A stretch of 64,000 nucleotides of DNA from Nitrospina sp052156635. GTDB taxonomy: Bacteria > Nitrospinota > Nitrospinia > Nitrospinales > Nitrospinaceae. Positions 9,326-16,010 of the stretch are shown one piece after another. Each line of letters begins with the position of its first letter. Positions within the stretch are counted from its first letter, which is position 1. The position numbers were made by a program, and so were the translations under genes. The notes below the pieces were generated by a model that was not told where the DNA came from, did no database searches, and was given only the letters and a program-made list of their open reading frames with translations. Where the stretch lies: assembly GCF_052156635.1 (NCBI RefSeq), contig NZ_JBQKUO010000002.1:124001-188000 (forward strand). The letters run 5' to 3'.

Positions 9326-9987
9326 AAAAAATCTGGATGGTATGGATGGCGGCGGCGGTCTGGATGCTGGGCGGACTCGCCGCCTGCGGCAACGAAGCGA
9401 CCAGCCACCTGCACGAGGCGGCGAAGATCGGCGCGGTCGGCATGATGGACAAGCTGATCGAGCAGGGCGAGGACATCAACGTCAAGGACGCGTTCCACCG
9501 CACGCCCCTGCACTGGGCCGTGGCGCGGGGTCACGTTGAGGCGGTGCGGTACCTCGTCGATCACAAGGCCAACGTCAACGCCCGCGACCGCGAGGGCTTC
9601 ACGCCGCTCCACCTCGCCACGCAGTTGGGCGAACCGGCGATGGCGCGCCTGCTCATCGAGAACGGAGCGGACCTGGAATTGAAAGAGAACTCGTGGCAGA
9701 AAACGCCGCTTCATTTCGTGGCGCAGTTCGGCACCGAAAACCTGGCGAAGCTGTTCGTCGAGAAGGGCGCGAACGTGAACGTGCGCGACGGGCTGGAGCT
9801 GACGCCGCTGCATTACGCGTCCTTGAGTGGACAGCAGGGCGTCGTCACCCTGCTGGTCGATCACGGAGCCGACGTTCACGCGCGGGGGCAGGACCCCTTC
9901 ACCCGCCAGCCGGACACCACGCCGATGCAACTCGCCTTCGACCCGCAGATGCGCCTCCTCCTGAAATCCCTGGGCGCGAAGGAGTGA
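9322..9987 (+). CDS. ankyrin-repeat lipoprotein
   Basis: 221 aa. The N-terminus is a type II signal peptide with lipobox LAAC (Cys22), so the protein is probably lipid-anchored in the periplasm. About five ankyrin repeats of ~33 aa follow, with consensus pieces such as TPLHWAVARGHVEAVRYLV, FTPLHLATQLGE, KTPLHFVAQFG and LTPLHYASLSG. Ankyrin stacks mediate protein-protein contacts. The ATG overlaps the stop of the hydrolase gene, and NfeD lies just before that, so the three may form one envelope module in which this protein is an adaptor; that role is inference. Confidence 0.9.
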   Translation: MKKIWMVWMAAAVWMLGGLAACGNEATSHLHEAAKIGAVGMMDKLIEQGEDINVKDAFHRTPLHWAVARGHVEAVRYLVDHKANVNARDREGFTPLHLATQLGEPAMARLLIENGADLELKENSWQKTPLHFVAQFGTENLAKLFVEKGANVNVRDGLELTPLHYASLSGQQGVVTLLVDHGADVHARGQDPFTRQPDTTPMQLAFDPQMRLLLKSLGAKE

Positions 9988-10004
9988 GCCCCCGCATTGC
10001 CCAC

Positions 10005-10033
10005 TTGTACGGGTCCCGTGGATGTTTTATGAT
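10005..10033 (+). promoter_or_regulatory. sigma70-like promoter of proB
   Basis: TTGTAC (10005-10010), 17-nt spacer, TATGAT (10028-10033). Transcription would start near 10040, leaving a ~28-nt leader with an AGGTGA ribosome-binding site before ATG 10068. Confidence 0.6.
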
Positions 10034-10067
10034 GCCTTCCTTTGGTTTTTATTTACGGAACAGGTGA

Positions 10068-11255
10068 ATGGCGACACGGGCGGGGGCTAAAGAAAAAGAA
10101 CTGCGGCGGGAGATCCTGAAGGCGGTCAAGCGCGTGGTGATCAAGATCGGCAGCGGCGTGATCAGCGATCACGAATCGGGCCGCACCGCGCTCGAACGGG
10201 GCTTGAGCGAAAAACGCATCCGCAGTTACGCCCGGCGCATCAAACACATCACCGACCTCGGCGTCGAGGTCATCGTCGTGTCTTCCGGCGCCATCATGGC
10301 CGGCCGCCAGCGCCTCAACCTGGTGCGCTCCACCCTCGACATTCCGGAAAAACAGGCCTGTGCCGCCATCGGCCAGAGCCACCTCATGCGCACCTACGAA
10401 CATTATTTCGACAAGCAGGGCCTGAAAGTGGCGCAGATCCTGCTCGGCCACGACGACCTCGAGCACCGCAAACGCTTCTTGAACGCCAAGCACACCATCG
10501 AGGCTCTTTTGGAGCGCGGCGTCATCCCCATCGTCAACGAAAACGATTCGGTGACGGTCGATGAAATCAAGATCGGCGACAACGACACGCTGTCGGCGAA
10601 CGTCGCCTGCATGGCGGGGGCGCAGTTGCTGATCATTCTGTCGGACGTGGACGGCCTGTTCGACGGGGACCCCGCCCGCGCGCGCAAAAACGCGGCGGAC
10701 GCGCCGAAGCTGATCTCGCATGTGGACCGCATCACCGCGGACATCGAACAACTCGCGGGCAAAAGCCGGAACCCGCTTTCCGTCGGCGGCATGTACACGA
10801 AGGTGCTGGCGGCGAAAAAGACCATGAGCTTCGGCATCCCCACGTTGGTGGTCAACGGGCTGGATGGTAAGATACTGGACAGGATCTTCGCCGGGGCGGC
10901 GGTGGGCACGCTGTTCTGGTCGGGAAAGACAAAGATCCGCGACCGCAAGCACTGGATTGCCCACACGCTGAAACCGGCGGGCACGCTGACCGTCGATGCC
11001 GGGGCCTGCAAGGCCATCATCGAGCGCGGCAAAAGCCTGCTGCCGGCGGGGGTGGTGAAGGTCGAGGGCGCGTTCGAGTTCGGTGCCTCGGTGCGCATCG
11101 TGTCGGACGGCAACGAGATCGCCCGCGGTCTGGTCAATTACAGCGCCGGGGCGCTCGACCGCATCAAGGGCATGAAGACCCCGGCAATCCGCAACCTCGT
11201 CGGTACCGATTTCTACGAAGAAGTCGTGCACCGCGACGACCTGGTGGTGCTTTAA
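10068..11255 (+). CDS. proB: glutamate 5-kinase
   Basis: 395 aa, first enzyme of proline synthesis: ATP-dependent phosphorylation of glutamate to glutamyl-5-phosphate in the cytosol. The amino-acid-kinase domain (about 20-275) shows VVIKIGSGVIS, VVSSGAIMAGR, VNENDSV, GDNDTLSANVA and DVDGLFDGDP; a C-terminal PUA domain (about 290-380) begins at GTLTVDAGA. The total is slightly longer than the ~370 aa norm, owing to a charged N-terminal extension. The proA partner is not in this window. AGGTGA precedes the ATG. Confidence 0.97.
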   Translation: MATRAGAKEKELRREILKAVKRVVIKIGSGVISDHESGRTALERGLSEKRIRSYARRIKHITDLGVEVIVVSSGAIMAGRQRLNLVRSTLDIPEKQACAAIGQSHLMRTYEHYFDKQGLKVAQILLGHDDLEHRKRFLNAKHTIEALLERGVIPIVNENDSVTVDEIKIGDNDTLSANVACMAGAQLLIILSDVDGLFDGDPARARKNAADAPKLISHVDRITADIEQLAGKSRNPLSVGGMYTKVLAAKKTMSFGIPTLVVNGLDGKILDRIFAGAAVGTLFWSGKTKIRDRKHWIAHTLKPAGTLTVDAGACKAIIERGKSLLPAGVVKVEGAFEFGASVRIVSDGNEIARGLVNYSAGALDRIKGMKTPAIRNLVGTDFYEEVVHRDDLVVL

Positions 11256-11257
11256 TC

Positions 11258-11668
11258 ATGGCGAAATGGTGGGAAAAGGAACCGGTCCGCTTCGAATGCC
11301 AGCAGGGGTGTTTCAAGTGCTGCATGAAACCCGGCGTGGTGTATTTCGATTCCGACGACGTCCACCGCGCGGCGGACTATGTGGGGCTGAACCCGAGCGA
11401 GTTCCGCAAAAAGTACCGCCTGCGCAAGTTCGAGGGCTACTGGGAGATGGAAGTGAAGGAGGGGTCTGCCTGCACCTTCCTCACCATGCAGGGCTGTTCC
11501 ATCCACCCGGCGAAACCGAAACAGTGCAGTGCCTACCCGTTCTGGAAGGAACACCTCGACTCCAAAAACTACTGGACCCTGGTCGGGGGGTTCTGTCCCG
11601 GCATCAACGAAGGCCCGCCCGTTCCCGCTAAAGAGATCAAGCAATACCTGCGGAATTTCCGCCTCTAG
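11258..11668 (+). CDS. YkgJ-family cysteine cluster protein
   Basis: 136 aa with the cysteine layout of the YkgJ/zinc- or iron-chelating family: Cys14, Cys18, Cys21, Cys22 in the N-terminal CQQGCFKCC, then Cys72, Cys80, Cys90 (in IHPAKPKQC) and Cys113 in GGFCPG. Such proteins are thought to bind a metal or Fe-S centre; their role is not known. It starts 2 nt after the proB stop, so it is almost certainly co-transcribed with it. It lacks a signal peptide and is presumably cytoplasmic. Confidence 0.85.
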   Translation: MAKWWEKEPVRFECQQGCFKCCMKPGVVYFDSDDVHRAADYVGLNPSEFRKKYRLRKFEGYWEMEVKEGSACTFLTMQGCSIHPAKPKQCSAYPFWKEHLDSKNYWTLVGGFCPGINEGPPVPAKEIKQYLRNFRL

Positions 11669-11696
11669 CCTGCATTTCCCGCTGTCCCGAAAGCGG

Positions 11697-11725
11697 TTGA
11701 CATTGCCCCGGCGCGGACCGATAAT
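11697..11725 (+). promoter_or_regulatory. sigma70-like promoter of purA
   Basis: Perfect TTGACA (11697-11702), 17-nt spacer, GATAAT (11720-11725). This is one of the best promoter matches in the window. It implies a leader of about 85 nt before ATG 11818, which has a GAAGGGA ribosome-binding site. Confidence 0.7.
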
Positions 11726-11817
11726 AACTTCCCGGTCAAAACTCTGAGACCAACCCCGCACGACCGGCCTTGCCAGCCTGTGCTCGATTCCATTAAACCG
11801 ACAAAGAAGGGACCATC

Positions 11818-13104
11818 ATGCCTGTTTCCGTAGTGGTGGGTATGCAGTGGGGCGATGAGGGTAAAGGGAAAATCATCGACCTGTTCTCCGAAGAAGCCGA
11901 CGTCGTCGCCCGTTACCAGGGAGGCCACAACGCCGGCCACACCATCTGCTTTGGCGACCAGAAGTTCATCCTGCACCTCATCCCGTCCGGTATTTTCCAC
12001 AAGGGCAAGCTGTGTGTCATCGGCAACGGCGTGGTGATCGATCCCAAGGCGCTGGTGGAAGAGATCGGCATGCTCAAAAAGGCGGGGTTCGAGTTCGACG
12101 ACAAGCTGGTGATCAGCGACCGCGCGAACATCATCCTGCCGTACCACATGGTGTCCGACCAGAACAAGGAGAGCACCTCCGGCGACCGCAAGATCGGCAC
12201 CACCGGTCGGGGCATCGGTCCGTCCTACGCCGACAAGGTGGCCCGCGCGGGACTGCGCCTGTGCGATTTCCTGGACGAGGCGATCCTGAAAGACACCATG
12301 CGCGCCAACTACGAGGAAAAGAAAAAAATCCTCAAGAACCTGTACGGTTGCGACCTGCAGGATTTTGAAAAGCTGTACGACGACCTGCTCGGTTACCGCC
12401 AGGTCATCCTCAAATACATCAACGACACACAGAGCATTCTGCGCAAAGAGATCGCGGCGGGTCACAAGGTTCTGTGCGAAGGCGCGCAGGGCACCATGCT
12501 GGACGTGGACCATGGCACCTATCCGTTCGTCACCTCGTCCAACGCCACCTCCGGCGGCGCGTGCACGGGGCTCGGCATCCCGCCGAACAAGATCACCCGC
12601 GTCATCGGCGTGATCAAGGCGTACACCACGCGCGTCGGCGAAGGCCCGTTCCCGACGGAACTGACCGACGAATTCGGCGAGCAGTTGCGCAAGAACGGCG
12701 ACGAGTTCGGCTCGACCACCGGGCGGCCTCGTCGCTGCGGCTGGTTCGACGCGGTGGTGGCGAAGTACGCGGTGGAACTGAACGGCATCGACGCGGTGGC
12801 TCTGACCAAGATCGACGTGCTCGACACGTTCGACACCGTCAAAGTCTGCACCGGTTACTCGCACAAGGGCAGGGTGCTGGAAAGCATGCCCGCCTGCCCG
12901 CGCGTGCTGGAGGAATGCGAGCCGGTGTATACTGAGTTTCCGGGCTGGAAGCAGAAAACCTCCGGCGTGCGTTGCTTCAGTGATCTGCCGGACAACGCCA
13001 AGCGTTACATCGACGGCCTGCAGAAACTGCTGGACGTGGAAATGCTGATGATCTCCACCGGGCCGCACCGCGACCACACCATTTCGCAGGGCGCACTGTT
13101 TTAA
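11818..13104 (+). CDS. purA: adenylosuccinate synthetase
   Basis: 428 aa, the usual family length. It catalyses GTP-dependent joining of IMP and aspartate, the first committed step to AMP. Signatures: GTP-binding QWGDEGKGK at the N-terminus, GRGIGPSYADK, LCEGAQGTMLDVDHGTYPFVT, and the C-terminal GPHRDHTI. A dedicated promoter lies upstream, and the 97-aa CC-motif gene follows after 21 bp. Confidence 0.98.
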   Translation: MPVSVVVGMQWGDEGKGKIIDLFSEEADVVARYQGGHNAGHTICFGDQKFILHLIPSGIFHKGKLCVIGNGVVIDPKALVEEIGMLKKAGFEFDDKLVISDRANIILPYHMVSDQNKESTSGDRKIGTTGRGIGPSYADKVARAGLRLCDFLDEAILKDTMRANYEEKKKILKNLYGCDLQDFEKLYDDLLGYRQVILKYINDTQSILRKEIAAGHKVLCEGAQGTMLDVDHGTYPFVTSSNATSGGACTGLGIPPNKITRVIGVIKAYTTRVGEGPFPTELTDEFGEQLRKNGDEFGSTTGRPRRCGWFDAVVAKYAVELNGIDAVALTKIDVLDTFDTVKVCTGYSHKGRVLESMPACPRVLEECEPVYTEFPGWKQKTSGVRCFSDLPDNAKRYIDGLQKLLDVEMLMISTGPHRDHTISQGALF

Positions 13105-13125
13105 TTCTTCGCATCGAGGTGGGCG

Positions 13126-13419
13126 ATGAAGATTGAAGTTGCCGACAACGTTGCCGAATTCCTGAACGAGCGGGGCCGGTCCGACCTGACCATTGAGGTC
13201 GAAGACCTGGAAACGCCGTGTTGCGTCGGCAGGCTTCCTGAGATGCGGGTCCGGCACCAGCCGCCGCTCGATCCCACCGGTTACCGTCATTTCGAGGCGG
13301 GCGGCATCACCCTCCATTTATCAAAGCTTCTGCACACCGGCGACACCGTGCGGGTGTACGTTTCCGGCATTGGCCCCTTCAATAAGATCGAAGTCTCTGG
13401 CATCCACCTCATTTTGTAA
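13126..13419 (+). CDS. small protein with adjacent-cysteine (CC) motif
   Basis: 97 aa, cytosolic, with a vicinal Cys32-Cys33 in ETPCCVGRLPEM followed by a PPLDPTGYRHFEAGGITLHL segment. The layout (an early CC, then a P-x-D-P-x-x-Y block and a short G-x-T-hydrophobic strand) resembles the small CC/Se-motif proteins in which relatives carry Cys-Sec; this is recognition from memory, not a search result. The function of such proteins is unknown, with redox or metal handling as guesses. It starts 21 bp after purA and is probably co-transcribed. No in-frame TGA or SECIS-like element is apparent here. Confidence 0.65.
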   Translation: MKIEVADNVAEFLNERGRSDLTIEVEDLETPCCVGRLPEMRVRHQPPLDPTGYRHFEAGGITLHLSKLLHTGDTVRVYVSGIGPFNKIEVSGIHLIL

Positions 13420-13486
13420 TTTATAATAAAGCTCAATTATGAATGTCGTTTTCCCCGGTCGATAACCCGGGGTTTGTAAAGGCGTT

Positions 13487-15190
13487 ATGCTGACCTGGAC
13501 CATACTCATTGGCGCGTGCCTGTTTTTCTATTTCGCCGGTTACCGGTATTACGCCGGGCGGCTGGACCGGGACGTGGTGCGCCCGGATGCGGGATCGCAC
13601 ACCCCTGCGGTGACGGAGAACGACGGCGTCGATTACGTGCCCAGCAAACCGATGGTGCTGTTCGGCCACAATTTCGCCTCCATCGCCGGGGCGGGGCCGG
13701 TGATCGGGCCCATCATCGCCATGCACCATTTCGGCTGGGCGCTGACCCTGGTGTGGGTGCTGGTCGGCAACGTGTTCATCGGTGCGGTGCACGACTACCT
13801 GACGCTGATGATGTCGGTGAGAAACCGTGGCCGCTCGGTGGCGGACATCGCTGAATCCACCATGGGCTCGCGCGCCAAATCGGTGTTCGCGCTGTTTCTC
13901 GTGCTGGCGATGTTGCTGGTTATCGCCGTGTTCGGCGTGGTGGCGGCGAAGACCTTGATCGCGCAACCGGAGATGGTCATTCCCACCTTCGCCATCATCC
14001 CCATCAGCATGATCCTGGGCTGGTTCATCTATAAAAAAGGCGGCAACCTGACCGCCGCGTCGATTGTGGCCGTGCTGGCACTCGTCGCAAGCATTTATGC
14101 CGGATTCAAACTGCCCCTGCCGCTAGAAGGCGACGTGCTCGGTCTGTCGCCCCTGATGTTCTGGTTCGTCCTGCTCATGATCTACGCCGCCGTGGCGTCG
14201 GTGCTCCCCGTCCACGTTCTCCTGCAACCGCGCGATTACCTCTCGACGTACGTGCTGTTCGGCAGCATGTCGCTCGGCATCCTGGCGTTGCTGTGGGTGG
14301 CGCCCGGACTCAACACGCCTGCGTACATGGGCGGGTTTTCGCAGGAGCAGGGGCCGGTATGGCCGATGCTGTTCGTGCTGGTGGCGTGCGGTGCGGTGTC
14401 CGGATTCCACTCCCTCGTCGCCGGAGGCACGGTGTCGAAACAACTGGCGAGTGAATCACAGGGCCGCCTCATCAGTTACGGCGGCATGCTGACGGAAGGC
14501 GTGGTCGCCGTGGTCACGGTGTTGCTGGTCGGCGGCGGGTTGTACTGGGTGGCGCCTGCGGGCGGCGGCGTCGATATGGCCGAGCTCGGTTTCCGTGAAA
14601 CATTGAAGGCCGGGGGCTGGATCCACGCCTTCGGCCACGGTTACGGCAACGTGGTCCACCAGATGCTGCCGTTTCTCAGCTTCACGCTGGCGTCGATGAT
14701 CGCCGTGCTGGCGCTCAACACCTTTGTCATGACGACTTTGGACACGGCGGTGCGCATCACGCGTTTCATCGTGCAGGAGTCGCTGGGCCAGCGCGTGCCG
14801 GTATTCCTCAACAAATACGTCACCACGGCGGGCGTCATCGCCATCGCGTTTGTGATCGGCGCGAGCGACGGCTGGCAGAAAATCTGGCCCATCTTCGGCG
14901 CGACCAACCAGTTGATCGCCGCCGTCGCGCTGTTCGTCATCGCGACCTACCTCATCGGCGTCAAGCGGCCGACCGCTTATGCGCTGTATCCGGCGGTGTT
15001 CATGGTGATCACGACCATTGGCGCGTTGTCGTGGCAGGCCTACCGGTTTTTCACCGCGCCGGAGCCGCACCTGTTTCTGGGGACGGCGGCGCTGGTGCTC
15101 ATCGGGCTCGCCCTGTTTGTCGGGCATGAGGGATTGCAGGCCTTGAAAGGCCGCAAAATCAGCACCGAACCCGCCCCCAGCGAGGCGTGA
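13487..15190 (+). CDS. cstA: carbon starvation protein CstA family transporter
   Basis: 567 aa polytopic membrane protein with about 15 hydrophobic segments. CstA-family signatures: KPMVLFGHNFASIAGAGPVIGP near residue 55, VHDYLTLMMSVRNRGRS, LHSLVAGGT-like FHSLVAGGTVSKQLASE, and FGATNQLIAA near residue 465. The family imports peptides or pyruvate. This is the short form, lacking the C-terminal extension of the ~700-aa E. coli CstA. The ATG follows AAAGG. A CCCCGG/CCGGGG hairpin stands in the 67-nt upstream gap, and a TATAAT at 13422 might be a -10 box, though its -35 is poor. Confidence 0.93.
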   Translation: MLTWTILIGACLFFYFAGYRYYAGRLDRDVVRPDAGSHTPAVTENDGVDYVPSKPMVLFGHNFASIAGAGPVIGPIIAMHHFGWALTLVWVLVGNVFIGAVHDYLTLMMSVRNRGRSVADIAESTMGSRAKSVFALFLVLAMLLVIAVFGVVAAKTLIAQPEMVIPTFAIIPISMILGWFIYKKGGNLTAASIVAVLALVASIYAGFKLPLPLEGDVLGLSPLMFWFVLLMIYAAVASVLPVHVLLQPRDYLSTYVLFGSMSLGILALLWVAPGLNTPAYMGGFSQEQGPVWPMLFVLVACGAVSGFHSLVAGGTVSKQLASESQGRLISYGGMLTEGVVAVVTVLLVGGGLYWVAPAGGGVDMAELGFRETLKAGGWIHAFGHGYGNVVHQMLPFLSFTLASMIAVLALNTFVMTTLDTAVRITRFIVQESLGQRVPVFLNKYVTTAGVIAIAFVIGASDGWQKIWPIFGATNQLIAAVALFVIATYLIGVKRPTAYALYPAVFMVITTIGALSWQAYRFFTAPEPHLFLGTAALVLIGLALFVGHEGLQALKGRKISTEPAPSEA

Positions 15191-15235
15191 GGAGGGCCGG
15201 ATCCGGGTTTCCCCGGGGCTGCCTGCGGTGTGCGG

Positions 15236-15265
15236 TTGATTTTTCCCCGGCCGGGGTTGTATGAT
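15236..15265 (+). promoter_or_regulatory. sigma70-like promoter of the Nfu gene
   Basis: TTGATT (15236-15241), 18-nt spacer, TATGAT (15260-15265). The spacer contains the 12-nt palindrome CCCCGGCCGGGG at 15245-15256, a possible protein-binding site. The leader would be about 30 nt with an AAAGGGG ribosome-binding site. Confidence 0.6.
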
Positions 15266-15303
15266 GGGCGGAATGGACCGATCCAGTTGAAAGGGGTAGC
15301 GTT

Positions 15304-15960
15304 ATGAAGTTGAGCGAGGTCATAGCAAGACAGACGGAGAAGAAAACCGGAGGCCAGACTCCCGGAGACCGCCCAAGGACCCCCGTGAACAACCGGGCGC
15401 TCAAAGTGATCCGCACCCGCGAAACCCCGAATCCCAACGCCCTTCAGTTTGTGTTGAACGCACAGATTCTTGAGACCGGCAACAAATCGTATTCCTCGCC
15501 CGAAGACTGCGGCGACGACAAGCTGGGTCAGGCCCTGTTCAAGAATTCGGCGGTGAAGAACGTGTACATCATGAAAAACTTCGTCACCGTCACCAAGCAG
15601 GACACGGCCGGGTGGAATCCGCTGAAGACCCAGGTCTGGAACACCATCGACGAGCTGGTGGACGTGTACCCCAGCGAGGAAGCAGGCAAGACCGTGCACG
15701 TGGACGTGTCCGATTTCAACAGCCTGCCGCACGAAAAGAAGCTGGAAGCCATTGAGATGGTGCTGAACCGCTCCATCCGCAGTCAGCTGGCGCAGGATGG
15801 CGGCGGCGTGGACCTGCAGGGCCTGGAGGGCAAGGAGGTGCTCATCCACTACCAGGGTGCCTGCGAGAACTGTCCGTCATCGATGACCGGCACCCTCCAG
15901 CACATCGAAAAACTCATCAAACAGCAGTTGGACCGCGAACTCGTGGTCAAATCTGTCTGA
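15304..15960 (+). CDS. Nfu-type iron-sulfur cluster scaffold/carrier
   Basis: 218 aa. A basic, low-complexity head (1-32) precedes an Nfu N-terminal domain (about 34-125, beginning IRTRETPNPNALQF) and a NifU C-terminal domain (about 148-215) whose cluster-binding CxxC is Cys187-x-x-Cys190 in GACENC. Proteins with this order take a 4Fe-4S cluster from the assembly machinery and deliver it to apo-enzymes. Likely clients encoded in this window include SdhB, IspH, RlmD and the glycosylase. The gene is monocistronic: own promoter, and a bidirectional terminator directly after its stop. Confidence 0.92.
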   Translation: MKLSEVIARQTEKKTGGQTPGDRPRTPVNNRALKVIRTRETPNPNALQFVLNAQILETGNKSYSSPEDCGDDKLGQALFKNSAVKNVYIMKNFVTVTKQDTAGWNPLKTQVWNTIDELVDVYPSEEAGKTVHVDVSDFNSLPHEKKLEAIEMVLNRSIRSQLAQDGGGVDLQGLEGKEVLIHYQGACENCPSSMTGTLQHIEKLIKQQLDRELVVKSV

Positions 15961-15980
15961 CCTCCTGGGAGGGGTCGGGG

Positions 15981-16010
15981 AAAAACGGGCCTCCCGGACG
16001 GGAGGCTTTT
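15981..16010. terminator. bidirectional rho-independent terminator
   Basis: A 7-bp GC-rich stem, GCCTCCC (15989-15995) with GGGAGGC (16000-16006) and a 4-nt loop, is flanked by TTTTTT on the plus side and AAAAA on the other. It separates the convergent Nfu and AsmA genes and can serve both. Confidence 0.8.

Noticed and set aside
11665..13317. 550-codon minus-strand frame across purA
   Set aside because: Antisense shadow of purA; composition is typical of GC-rich reverse frames and no domain is visible.
13440..13480. CCCCGG/CCGGGG hairpin before cstA as a riboswitch
   Set aside because: A single short stem without conserved aptamer features; not enough to call a riboswitch or terminator.
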